64,000 nt of DNA from Bacteroidales bacterium (GTDB lineage: Bacteria > Bacteroidota > Bacteroidia > Bacteroidales > F082). The stretch's first letter is position 1. Every line of letters begins with the position of its first letter. Positions 42,539-52,100 of this stretch are shown here, piece by piece. Made by a program: the position numbers and the translations under genes. The DNA lies in the NCBI GenBank assembly GCA_024709145.1, contig JANJXG010000043.1:1-64000 (forward strand). Reading direction: 5' to 3'. The notes under the pieces are model-generated. The model worked only from the letters and a program-made list of their open reading frames with translations. It did not search any database and was not told the DNA's origin.

Positions 42539-43045
42539 ATGAAGATGACAGAGGGAGCAGAAAATATTTCCAGAATCAGGGATATCCTGATCGGCAACAA
42601 CCTGAATGAGTTTGAAAAGCGTATGGAAAAAGCTGAAATCGCCGCACGTCAGTCGGTTGAATCAGTGGAATCGCAGTTAAACCGGCAGCTTTCCGATCTC
42701 CGGTTGCAGCTTGAAGATCTGCGGCAACAGTTTCAGATCATGCTGCAAAAGGAAAAGGAGGGTTTGCAGGATTCGCTGAACCGACAGCGTGAGGAACTCG
42801 TTTTAGTACATCAGAAAATCGAACAGCTCCGATCAGAATTTGAAGAATCGTTGCGGGAAACCAGGCAATGGATGGCTGAAAAATCAGAGTCGCTGCATCA
42901 GGAGCAGCTTACCCAGCTTCAGGAATACAAAAAAACAGTGGCTGAAGCCATTGCAGGTGTTCAACAAAGTAAAGCCGACCGGCATGCCCTTGCTGTCATG
43001 TTTTCGGAACTTGCTGTTCAGCTGGCCGAAAAAAAAGAAGGTTGA
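42539..43045 (+). CDS. Coiled-coil protein, first gene of the GTPase operon
   Basis: A 168-residue hydrophilic protein without signal peptide or membrane helix. From about residue 20 to 155 it is almost entirely heptad-rich and full of Glu, Gln, Leu and Arg (SQLNRQLSDLRLQLEDLRQQ, REELVLVHQKIEQLRSEFEE), so a long parallel coiled coil is expected. I do not recognise a family. The gene is 15-25 bases upstream of the OmpA-like protein gene and probably cotranscribed. It may act as a cytoplasmic scaffold or effector for the GTPase or the membrane protein; that is inference from context. A second ATG at 42545 is possible. Confidence 0.75.
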   Translation: MKMTEGAENISRIRDILIGNNLNEFEKRMEKAEIAARQSVESVESQLNRQLSDLRLQLEDLRQQFQIMLQKEKEGLQDSLNRQREELVLVHQKIEQLRSEFEESLRETRQWMAEKSESLHQEQLTQLQEYKKTVAEAIAGVQQSKADRHALAVMFSELAVQLAEKKEG

Positions 43046-43069
43046 ACGCAATAAGCAGCAGTGAAAAAA

Positions 43070-44797
43070 ATGGAAAAAGCAACTCCACAAGACCCTGAGC
43101 AACTGGCTGAAGCAGCCAGACTCAATGAGCTGCGCAGGTTATTGATCGGCCTGAGCCAGGAAGAATTGCGCCGTTTGCAACTTCTGTTAAGCGACCCTCA
43201 TGAATTTGCTGAAGAATTAAGCCAGCTGCTCCCTTATGCCATCAGAAAGATGATAGAAAAGGGTGAAATTACCGTTGACAATCTGCTGCCTTTCGTGGAG
43301 GATGCGATGCACAAAAGCATCCAAAAAAATCCGCAAAGACTTGCCGATATTCTTTTCCCAGTGATGGGTCCAGCCATCCGGAAAGCAGTTTCAGAAGACC
43401 TGAAACGCATGATTGCAGCCATCAATGCTTCACTGGAAAGCGGGTTGTCGCCAAAAACACTGAAATGGCGTTTGCAAGCTATGACAAGTAAACGCAGTTT
43501 TGCCGAGATCGTCCTGGCCAATAGTTATGTATATCATGTTAGTCATGTGTTTCTCATTCACCGTGAAACAGGTCTTCTGCTTCATGAAGAGCAAGCAGCC
43601 GAAAGCAAATCACTCGAAGCCGACCTTATTTCATCTATGCTGACCGCCATCAGGGATTTTGCACAAGACTCCTTTAAACAGGCCACGCCTGGTTCACTCG
43701 ATGAGATTCAGGTTGGCGAACTCAAAATTCTCGTCGAACAAGGCCCTTTTGCAGTTTTGGCTGCCATCATCGAGGGTCAGCCACCGGCTGATTACCGTCT
43801 TACCCTGATGGAGACCATCGAAGCGGTGCATTATAACCATGTTGTAGACCTGGAAAAATTCAATGGCGACACAACAGTTTTCAGGCATACAGCAAAATTT
43901 TTGCAACAATGTCTCATCAAAGCCAAAAAAACAAGTACAAGCAAGCCTCCTTATTTGCTGATGGCATTTCTTTTTCTTGGCATGGCAGGTTTAGGTTATT
44001 TTTTAGTACAAAGATACCAACATACCAAACTGTTGAAGAGTTTTGCCAACGCTCTTGAATCTCAGGCCGGCTATCATCTGACAAATTCTGATGTGAAAGG
44101 CCGAACAATATATATCAGTGGTTTAAAAGATCCACTGGCTGCGGGTCCCGACTCAATTCGCGAGGCGATGAATATCGAAAACCGTAGTTTGGAGATGCAT
44201 TTTGACGCCTATGTTTCTGCAGATCCCGCAATACTTTTAAAAAGAGCCAGGGTATTTTTGAACCCTCCTTCCGGAGTAAATCTTTCACTCTCAGGACAGA
44301 CTTTGATTGTTTCAGGAAAAGCGGACGCGGCATGGGTTCAGCAACTCGGGCAATTAACTGCATTGCCTGATGGCATTCAGGCTGTTGATGATACTGGCTT
44401 GAATCAGCTGGCTTCGGATCTGACCTGGATTATTCCAGCCATCGAAGAAAAAAGCTTTGGTTTTGATGTCAATGTCATCAAGCTCGACAATCAGCAGCAA
44501 ATTGTATTTGATTCCCTGGTACGTGCAGCTTTAGAACTCGAGAATTACAATCAAATTTATAATAAAACATTAGCCATATACGTCAGGTCCTACACGAAGC
44601 GAAGTAACAATGCCCTGGCCAATGAAAAAGTTGCAAGGCAAAGAGCTGAAGAATTCATCAGCTTGCTTGAGAGGTCCGGTGTAAAAAAGGACTTGTTAAA
44701 ATCCCAGGTTTTATTTGCAGAAGACCTCAACGAAAATGTATCTTTGCGCACCGTGCATTTTGCTGTTTTCGATAAAAACCAATCCGGGAATGATTAA
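43070..44797 (+). CDS. Transmembrane protein of a cyanobacterial-type OmpA-like family
   Basis: About 575 residues. The cytoplasmic part (1-290) has ADILFPVMGPAIRKAVSEDL, LKWRLQAM, SFAEIVLANSYVYHV and VFLIHRETGLLLHE, then an alpha/beta segment (ELKILVEQGPFAVLAAIIEG) that looks like a roadblock/longin-type sensor. One transmembrane helix follows (about 298-316; PYLLMAFLFLGMAGLGYFLV). The distal part has YISGLKDPLAAGP, ARVFLNPPSGVNLSLSGQ (BON-like) and a C-terminal OmpA-like segment (NNALANEKVARQRAEEFISL). I recall this whole order from cyanobacterial and proteobacterial OmpA-family proteins, often next to small GTPases. The usual peptidoglycan-binding Asp is not evident. An in-frame GTG at 43061 is an alternative start. 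The stop overlaps the GTPase ATG. Confidence 0.8.
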   Translation: MEKATPQDPEQLAEAARLNELRRLLIGLSQEELRRLQLLLSDPHEFAEELSQLLPYAIRKMIEKGEITVDNLLPFVEDAMHKSIQKNPQRLADILFPVMGPAIRKAVSEDLKRMIAAINASLESGLSPKTLKWRLQAMTSKRSFAEIVLANSYVYHVSHVFLIHRETGLLLHEEQAAESKSLEADLISSMLTAIRDFAQDSFKQATPGSLDEIQVGELKILVEQGPFAVLAAIIEGQPPADYRLTLMETIEAVHYNHVVDLEKFNGDTTVFRHTAKFLQQCLIKAKKTSTSKPPYLLMAFLFLGMAGLGYFLVQRYQHTKLLKSFANALESQAGYHLTNSDVKGRTIYISGLKDPLAAGPDSIREAMNIENRSLEMHFDAYVSADPAILLKRARVFLNPPSGVNLSLSGQTLIVSGKADAAWVQQLGQLTALPDGIQAVDDTGLNQLASDLTWIIPAIEEKSFGFDVNVIKLDNQQQIVFDSLVRAALELENYNQIYNKTLAIYVRSYTKRSNNALANEKVARQRAEEFISLLERSGVKKDLLKSQVLFAEDLNENVSLRTVHFAVFDKNQSGND

Positions 44798-45284
44798 GAA
44801 AAAAATTGCGATGTTAGGCGCATTTGCTGTCGGCAAAACCAGTCTTGTGCAGCAATATGTAAACAGTATTTTTTCTGAAAAATACCAGACAACGATTGGG
44901 GTTAAAATTGACCAGAAGCAATTGATCATTGATGGCCAGGATATTACCTTAATGCTTTGGGACCTTTATGGTGATGACGATTTCATGAAAATGAAACCCA
45001 CCTACCTGATAGGTGCCTCAGGCTATTTGCTCGTTGCTGACGGAACGAGAAGCGAAACGATTGATGTAGCAATTCAGCTGCAGGCAATGGCTGCCGCCAC
45101 AACAAACAACGCCCCTTTTATCCTCCTGATCAACAAAAGCGATTTGGATGAAACCTGGGAGATAGCACCTGAAACCTTGCTTCGCCTGCAGCAAAGGGGC
45201 TGGCAGGTATTGCTCACCAGTGCAAAAAAAGACCTGATGGTGGATGAAGCGTTTGAGAAACTTGCCAAAATGATGCTGGCCTGA
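44790..45284 (+). CDS. Ras-like small GTPase with altered switch II
   Basis: A 164-residue single-domain protein. G1 is GAFAVGKTSLV, G2 Thr lies in KYQTTIGVKI, G3 is WDLYGDDDF, G4 NKSD and G5 TSAK. Overall it looks like a bacterial Rab/Ras-like GTPase with no lipidation tail. In eukaryotic Ras/Rab the G3 reads WDTAGQE; here the catalytic Gln position is Asp, so hydrolysis should be slow or depend on a partner. The start ATG overlaps the end of the OmpA-like gene by 8 bases, which signals translational coupling. A longer ORF reaching 44715 reads through the upstream gene and is rejected. Confidence 0.9.
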   Translation: MIKKKIAMLGAFAVGKTSLVQQYVNSIFSEKYQTTIGVKIDQKQLIIDGQDITLMLWDLYGDDDFMKMKPTYLIGASGYLLVADGTRSETIDVAIQLQAMAAATTNNAPFILLINKSDLDETWEIAPETLLRLQQRGWQVLLTSAKKDLMVDEAFEKLAKMMLA

Positions 45285-45295
45285 AAGTAAGTGCA

Positions 45296-46846
45296 ATGCA
45301 ACATATTAAAAATCAAGCCGGACTAAAGGAATTGTCGCCCGCTGTTGTGCGGTACATTCTGCATGAAATCCCACCCTATATTGGATTGGTTGTCATACAC
45401 ACCGATGAATCAGGTGTTATTTTAAACTGGTTCGGTCCACTTGAAAAGTATTTCAGCATCCCGCCTGTGAAAGGCAGCAGCATCGATGATTTCGATGGGA
45501 TTTTTATCGGCATGGTCCCACCACTAATTAATCCCATGGTGATTTCCCATGTAAGGATCACGGCCTCAATTTATGTCGAAATCCATATCATTACCGACGA
45601 CAACAACCATAACTGGATTTTTCTGGTAGATCAAACAAGGCAGGTAGAAATAATTCATCCGTTTATACAGCTTTATAACGAAGAGAAACTTCAAAAAGCC
45701 AACGACCTCAGTCAATCTGCTGCCAAAGGCACGCTATCGGCCTTGTACCTGTTGGATTATATGAGCTTCGAAAAATCGGATAAAGGCTATCGTCAGCTTG
45801 GATTAAGCCCCGGCTGGTACTCCGATTTAAAATCAGCACTTGTTTTACGGGGCAAATATGTTGAATTGACCGAGACCTTCCCCTATCTCGAAGTTTTTCA
45901 GTACGAAATCGCCGACTTATGGCAAAGCGAACCTGACGGGAAGCAGGTGAGCGGTATTTGGGAAGAGGATCTTCGCAATGGAGGAAAGCTTTACCTTCAA
46001 GCCCTTGCACTGAGATATGATAAGAGAAATTACCTGTTGATAAAACCATTGAGTAAAGATTCAGAAATGAACGAAGGCTTTATTCAAAAAGCCAGGGAGC
46101 AAAAACTTACGCTCGATCAATTGGCCACAACAGAAAAGAAACTGAAACAGCTCCTGGGTTTTAAGGATCAGTTTGTTTCGATTATTTCACATGATTTGCG
46201 TTCACCGATCGGCGCAGTCATCGGTTTGAGCGAGCTATTGCTGACAGATGATGATTTGGCAAAAAAGATCAACCCTTCTCAGCAGGAGCTCCTGGTTGAC
46301 ATTAAAAATGAGATGCTGCGGCTGTTAGATTACAATGATAAGTTGTTTCAGTGGTCGAACCTGGAACTGGGTAATTTCAAGATCATTAAAACAAAGATCA
46401 AGGCTCAAAATCTGGCAACTTTTGTCGAAAAGATGCAATCTGCCAAGCTCAGGCAGAAAAACATTACCTTTCAAACTTTCACTCACCCTGACTTTAGTCT
46501 CGAAGGAGATGAAACCTTACTGGGTCAGGCCCTGAATAATCTTGTCGGTAATTCAGTGAAATTCACGCCTGAAAATGGTGTTATCAGCCTTCATTTCAAG
46601 CATTTAAACGAGCAAAGCGAGATTTGGGTCAGTGATACCGGTATTGGGATGGACAAAGAAACCAGTCAAAGGCTTTTTACAAGCTTCACCCGTAAAACCA
46701 CACCGGGAACCTATGGTGAAAAAGGCACAGGCTTGGGTCTTGGAATTGTTAAAAAGATTCTCGATGCCCACGGTTTCGGTGTTTTTGTGGATTCTGAACC
46801 GGGAAAAGGCAGCACATTTCGAATCAAACTTGCAACTGAGCTTTAA
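45296..46846 (+). CDS. Soluble PAS-type sensor histidine kinase of the GTPase operon
   Basis: A 516-residue protein without membrane helices. The N-terminal 130 residues look like a PAS-type domain (IGLVVIHTDESGVILNWFGP, IHIITDDNNHNWIFLVDQ), and a second sensor-like segment spans about 150-260. A short coiled coil leads into HisKA with VSIISHDLRSPIGAVIGLSE, and the ATPase domain has LGQALNNLVGNSVKFTPENG, VSDTGIGMDKE and GTGLGLGIVKKI, all intact. It lies 11 bases after the GTPase gene. No response regulator is in the operon, so its target must be elsewhere or it may report on the GTPase/membrane complex. Confidence 0.87.
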   Translation: MQHIKNQAGLKELSPAVVRYILHEIPPYIGLVVIHTDESGVILNWFGPLEKYFSIPPVKGSSIDDFDGIFIGMVPPLINPMVISHVRITASIYVEIHIITDDNNHNWIFLVDQTRQVEIIHPFIQLYNEEKLQKANDLSQSAAKGTLSALYLLDYMSFEKSDKGYRQLGLSPGWYSDLKSALVLRGKYVELTETFPYLEVFQYEIADLWQSEPDGKQVSGIWEEDLRNGGKLYLQALALRYDKRNYLLIKPLSKDSEMNEGFIQKAREQKLTLDQLATTEKKLKQLLGFKDQFVSIISHDLRSPIGAVIGLSELLLTDDDLAKKINPSQQELLVDIKNEMLRLLDYNDKLFQWSNLELGNFKIIKTKIKAQNLATFVEKMQSAKLRQKNITFQTFTHPDFSLEGDETLLGQALNNLVGNSVKFTPENGVISLHFKHLNEQSEIWVSDTGIGMDKETSQRLFTSFTRKTTPGTYGEKGTGLGLGIVKKILDAHGFGVFVDSEPGKGSTFRIKLATEL

Positions 46847-46883
46847 ACAATCCCAACGCATATATCGAAAAACCTTCCAAACC

Positions 46884-48785
46884 ATGAACAATACGCGTTA
46901 TTTCATCACAGCCATCGTTTTGTTACTTTTCAGTGAATTCGCACTGGCTCAGACTACTACCCTCAATTACAAACAAAAGGGTAAAACCACCTATCAGCTT
47001 GAGATTTACCTTTCTGACGAGAAAAGCAATCCAATTGCAACTGCCAGTCAGTTTCTTGCATCAGATAAGGTATTTTTTACACTCAAGCCCAATGCACAGA
47101 GTGAGCGGGAATATTTCAAAGAAAGTGACCTGGAAGACGAATTAGCAGGTCTGGCATTGTACCAGTCTGAGAAAATTGAATCCATTGCAGCGCCGATGGC
47201 ACTTTTGGAAAACAAAAAAATCACAAGACTTATTTTGAGCTATCCAAAAAGTGCTGTTAAATTATGGGAACCCTTTGTGTTCAAAGTTCGTGAATTTTCG
47301 GCAGATCCCATCAAGTTAGAAGAGTCATATTTTGATGATTATATATTTTATCAAGAGCAGATGCAGTTGCAAAACACCCTGGAAAAAGAGGGTAAATATG
47401 TTGAACTGCTCGATCTTTCCTTTGAATTGATTCAAAAAGCTGATTCGTCTTTGTTTTTTAAACGGTTTTCATTTTACGAAACGATGACCCAGACCTACCC
47501 CATGAAAGCCATTACATCCGGTATCGAAACACTGATGAAAGAATATGCAGCGGCAGAGGAAAGCCTGCACAAATCGTGGTCGCGTGCCGATTTGAAAAAG
47601 TTGGATGACTTAACGATGAAAACAGAAGAGTTTTTAAGCCATGCAGGCATTTTCATCACACTGAAACCAAAAAGTATCGAAGCACAAAAAGTCATCAACG
47701 CCACCCGCCAAACATTGGCAGAGAAACAAGCCCTCAATTTTCAACAGTTCGCTGCAAAAAAAACACATATAATTGAAAACGGAAGTTTTGACCAGTATCA
47801 ATACCGCCTCTTCATCGATTTAATTTACAAGGCAATTCTCCAAAACAGCGGTTTTGTTTCAGTTAAACAAAACCTCAGCCTCGACAAGCCAATGGATGTC
47901 AAAGATGCGGAGAACCTGGAAGCCACAGGCTGGAAAACAAGTTTTGAGGATATGCTGTTTGTATTGAAATACCAGCAATCGTTGCATGATACCAATGTGT
48001 TTTTCACTGAAACGGTAGTCAATAACCTTCAGAATCAGCTGGCAAACCAAAGTAAACCATACTATGAAATCATACTGGCGGCCAACAGCGCTGTCAAAGG
48101 AACCGAAATTTTCATGGAACTGATGAATCAGGCCATCGACAAATGCCCGGTTGCTGAAGAATTGAGTCAGATGGAATTACTTAAACTAACCTATTCCCTG
48201 ACCGAGGAAGAGATGCCCGGCAGTATCGCCGGCAACCTGAACTCAGGAATCAAAAAGATGCAGGAAAGCAAATGGAAAGAAGCTGATTTCAGCTTCGAAC
48301 TTGCCATCAGGCAATTCAGTCAGTTTGCGCCAGCCTGGTATTACCTGGGTTATTGCGAGATGAAACTTGGCGAAGTTTTTTCGGCACAATCCCGGATTGA
48401 TCAGGCACTTTTGCTTAATCCACACTACCTTACCCCAAAATTATTCTCGTTTGGTATTTTGAAAGAACAGGGAGATTATGCAAAAATTTTGCTCTTGTCG
48501 AAAGAATCTCTGGCAATTCAAAATTCTTATCTTATTAACCTTTGGAAAGCAGAGGCACATCTGTTTCTCAAGCAGTACAACGAGGCAATTGAAAGCATTC
48601 AACAAGGTTGCTTAATCCAGAATCCAAATCACGAAAGCGCCTACTTCCTTCTCGGAGACATTTATGCTGCCATGAAAAAATTTGATCTGGCAAGGGAAGC
48701 ATATTTGAAAACGCAGCAAATCAATCCATTTGAATCGAATCTTTTCAACCAAAAGATGAGCACTCTTCCAGTAATTAAACCCTGA
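46884..48785 (+). CDS. Exported TPR-repeat protein, last gene of the GTPase operon
   Basis: A 633-residue protein with a Sec signal peptide (YFITAIVLLLFSEFALAQTT). No lipobox is visible. The middle is mostly helical and not recognised. The C-terminal part (about 450-630) contains tetratricopeptide repeats: FAPAWYYLGYCEMKLGEVFS, SRIDQALLLNPHYLTP, SAYFLLGDIYAAMKKFDLAR, EAYLKTQQINPFES. It is expected in the periplasm or outer membrane, where TPRs could bind the distal part of the OmpA-like protein. It starts 37 bases after the kinase gene. The longer in-frame ORF starting at 46632 lies within the kinase gene and is not used. Confidence 0.78.
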   Translation: MNNTRYFITAIVLLLFSEFALAQTTTLNYKQKGKTTYQLEIYLSDEKSNPIATASQFLASDKVFFTLKPNAQSEREYFKESDLEDELAGLALYQSEKIESIAAPMALLENKKITRLILSYPKSAVKLWEPFVFKVREFSADPIKLEESYFDDYIFYQEQMQLQNTLEKEGKYVELLDLSFELIQKADSSLFFKRFSFYETMTQTYPMKAITSGIETLMKEYAAAEESLHKSWSRADLKKLDDLTMKTEEFLSHAGIFITLKPKSIEAQKVINATRQTLAEKQALNFQQFAAKKTHIIENGSFDQYQYRLFIDLIYKAILQNSGFVSVKQNLSLDKPMDVKDAENLEATGWKTSFEDMLFVLKYQQSLHDTNVFFTETVVNNLQNQLANQSKPYYEIILAANSAVKGTEIFMELMNQAIDKCPVAEELSQMELLKLTYSLTEEEMPGSIAGNLNSGIKKMQESKWKEADFSFELAIRQFSQFAPAWYYLGYCEMKLGEVFSAQSRIDQALLLNPHYLTPKLFSFGILKEQGDYAKILLLSKESLAIQNSYLINLWKAEAHLFLKQYNEAIESIQQGCLIQNPNHESAYFLLGDIYAAMKKFDLAREAYLKTQQINPFESNLFNQKMSTLPVIKP

Positions 48786-49051
48786 AATCAGGTTTAATTG
48801 CTATCCACTTTTGCCACCATAATGGTAAAAATTCCGGTTCAAGGTCACGCAGCTGACACCTGACAATTTATGCAGCTTGTTAATTGATCTGTCCGGTCGG
48901 AAGAATTAAAACATTGTTTACAGCCATTTTATCCAATCTTTACAAATAAGTTGTGCAACAAATGCATTTGATAAATGCTTTACTAAAACATGAGTTGTAG
49001 CCATTAATATGATGTATATTATTGATATATAACTATTTATTGTTGTGTTGT
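48786..49051. other. Intergenic region upstream of the PUL, no gene seen
   Basis: The whole gap between the TPR gene and susC is 397 bases and becomes very AT-rich after about 48960. The first 265 bases contain only weak inverted repeats (TTTTGCCA/TGGTAAAA around 48809-48830). The downstream part holds the direct repeats and promoter listed separately. Confidence 0.5.
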
Positions 49052-49097
49052 AGTATAGTTGATGAGGTACATATGAAGCATCGAAGTAAAGTTGATG
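49052..49097 (+). repeat. Tandem 13-bp direct repeat with 33-bp period, candidate activator site
   Basis: AGTATAGTTGATG (49052-49064) and AGTAAAGTTGATG (49085-49097) agree at 12 of 13 positions and are offset by exactly 33 bp, about three helical turns, so they face the same side of the DNA. The second copy ends 10 bp before the TTTG of the candidate susC promoter. This layout fits a dimeric activator bound just upstream of RNA polymerase. Confidence 0.6.
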
Positions 49098-49107
49098 TAC
49101 GTTTTTT

Positions 49108-49140
49108 TTTGTTAACGGTTTTGATATATCATTAATATTG
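49108..49140 (+). promoter_or_regulatory. Candidate promoter of the first susC operon
   Basis: TTTG at 49108-49111, a 21-base spacer, then TAATATTG at 49133-49140, one mismatch from TAnnTTTG. The leader to the ATG would be about 35 bases. The imperfect -7 box fits an activator-dependent promoter. Confidence 0.5.
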
Positions 49141-49182
49141 CCTTAGCATTTTCAAACCTAAACGCAACACAAACTAAGAAGT

Positions 49183-52100
49183 ATGAAAAGAACTACCTTC
49201 ATGTTATTGATGCTGCTGCTTCCAGCCGGGATACTGTTTTCTCAAACAGCTGTCAAGGGGAAAGTAACAGACAAAACTACGGGTGAAACCTTACCCGGTG
49301 CCAGCATTATGGTCGTTGGAACGACGATCGGAACCGTGAGTGATTTCGATGGAAATTACACCCTTCAACTCGAACCCGGCGAAAAGACCTTACAGGTTAA
49401 ATTCGTTGGTTTTCAGTCTGCCACGCGCACTGTTGTTTTAGCTAATAATCAAACTTTACCTATTGACTGGGCACTAGAACCAAATGTGAACGAGTTGGAA
49501 GAATTCGTCGTTGTTGGTTACGGCGTACAACAAAAGAGCGTTGTAACCGGTGCCATTTCGGGTGTTAAATCCAAAGACCTGGAAAATAAACCCATCAGCA
49601 GGCTAGAGCATGCTTTGCAAGGCCGCACTTCCGGAGTAACGATCGCTGCCAGCTCGGGAGCTCCCGGAGCAGGTGCTACCGTGCGCGTGAGAGGAACAAC
49701 GAATTTCAACTACAGTGATCCGCTTTATGTGGTGGATGGTACACCTGTTGATGTAGGTGGAATTGACTACCTTAACCCGTCTGATATCGAGTCAATAGAA
49801 CTATTGAAAGATGCTGCGTCTGCTGCCATTTATGGTACACGTGCTGCCAATGGCGTTATCATCGTTACAACCAAAAAAGGATCAGCAGGAAGCATGCGTG
49901 TGAACTACCACACCTATTTTGGCACCCAAAGTCCGGCAAAAAAACTCGACCTCCTGAATGCGACAGAATATGCAACCATACGCAATGAGATGCTTGTTAA
50001 CAGTGGTGGTCAGCCATTATATCCCAATCCGGAACAATTTGGTGAAGGCACCGACTGGCAGGATGTAATTTTCAATAAAAATGCCATGGTGCAAAACCAT
50101 GAATTCAGCGTCAATGGCGGTAATGATCGCTCAACATATTACCTGTCTCTTGGGTATTTCAACCAGGAAGGAATCGTGGCAACAGACATCTCGAACTATA
50201 AGAGACTGAATCTGAGACTGAATACGACACATAAAGTGAACGAATGGCTAAGACTTGGGAATAACTTTGGCTACAGTCATATAAAAAGTAAGGGATCACT
50301 CAATACAAACAGTGAATTCGGCGGGCCACTCTCATCAGCCATTAACCTTGATCCAATAACCCCCTTATATTTTACCGATCCACTAATCGATGCTCTACCC
50401 TTATATAACAATGATACCGCCCCGGCTGTGAGGGATGATAATGGCGTGCTTTACGGCATATCAAGCCAAGTGGCGCAAGAAATGAGCAATCCGCTTGCTT
50501 ATATTAAAACTCGTTTGGGAAATTATGGCTGGAGCGACAATTTTGTCGGCAATTTGTTTGCTGAAATTGAACCCATCAAGGGATTGAAGTTTAAATCAGA
50601 CCTTGGAACAAAGCTTGCATTCTGGGGAGATGAAAATTTCACCCCTCTTTTCTACTTAAATGCAGCAACATCAAATTCCAAAACATCCTATTCCCGAAGC
50701 AATTCACAGAGCTTGATGTGGAACTGGGAAAATACAGTGTCCTACAGTAAAAAAGTTGGTGTGCATGATTTCAGTGCTTTGATCGGAGCTACTGCATACG
50801 TTCAAAACAGCCGTGGCATAAGTGCTACTTACAAAGAGCTTCCCGCCAGTACCTTTGAGGAAGCATCCATGAATTACAACATTCCTGATGCCAATAAAAT
50901 AGGAGGCGGATGGGAAAGTCCGGACCATAAAATCGCTTCAATCTTTGGACGTGTGAATTATAATTACGACCAAAAATACCTGTTCACCGGTATCTTACGC
51001 CGCGACGGTTCATCCCGTTTTGGTACCAATAAAAAGTTTGGTTATTTTCCTTCAGTTTCAGTGGGTTGGGTAGTTTCCAGGGAAGCTTTCTTTCCGGAAG
51101 TTGATTGGTTCAATTTCTTAAAAATCAGAGGTTCCTATGGAGTTACAGGGAATGATAATATTGGTGATTTTCGTTATTTACCTACTATTGGAGGCGGCAG
51201 AAACTATACCTTTAATTACGATGGTTTACAAATAGGTTACAGTCCGAATGCCCCAGCCAATCCCGACCTTGAATGGGAACAAACCAGCCAGTCGAATATT
51301 GGTTTTGAAGCTACTTTTTTCAATGATTTCAGGGTAACTTTTGATCTTTATGACAAAAGCACTACCGGAATGCTTCAACCCATTCAATTGCCTGCTTACA
51401 CAGGTGCCGACGACCCCACAGGCAACGTTGCCTCTATGACCAATAAAGGTGTCGAACTTGAACTTTCATACCGTTTCAGAGTTTCCGATATTGAATTTGA
51501 TATCAAAGCGAATGGATCGTATTTACAGAATGAAGTGACCTTCATCAGTAATGGTGTAGAATATTTGAATGGGGCATCGTTCCACAACAGCGGTTATGAA
51601 ATCAGCCGATTGATGGTTGGCGAACCCATTGGTGTGTTCTATGGCTTCGATGTGTTAGGTGTCTTCCAGTCAAACGGTGACATTCAGAACTATGTGGACG
51701 CCGAAGGCAACATGATTCAGCCCAATGCAAAGCCTGGCGATTTTAAATATGCTGACCTTAATGGTGACGGTGCAATCACGAGCGATGACCGCAAACCAAT
51801 CGGCGATCCAACTCCAAACCTCAGTTATGGTTTAACCGTGTCTGCTGCCTGGAAAGGCTTCGACCTGATGATCTTTGCACAGGGTGTTGCAGGAAATGAT
51901 ATCTACAATGGATTGCGCCGCCTGGATATTGCAGGTGCAAACTGGACAACTGCAGTCCTGGATCGCTGGACTGGAGTTGGCACCTCGAACACTTTTCCAC
52001 GTGTAGTACAAGGATCGCCCAATTTTACAAACCCTTCCACTTTCCACCTCAGCAACGGCTCCTATCTACGCCTCAAAACCATGCAGTTGGGATATAATTT

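Noticed and set aside
43061-43069. GTG start for the OmpA-like protein, three codons upstream
   Set aside because: Possible, but the in-frame ATG at 43070 is equally well placed and a stronger start codon; recorded as an alternative.
46632-46883. N-terminal extension of the TPR protein into the kinase gene
   Set aside because: The extension lies out of frame within the kinase ATPase domain, while the ATG at 46884 gives a proper signal peptide.
48774-48798. Imperfect hairpin over the TPR gene stop codon (ATTAAACCCTGA/TCAGGTTTAAT)
   Set aside because: One base is bulged and no T-tract follows, so it was not called a terminator.
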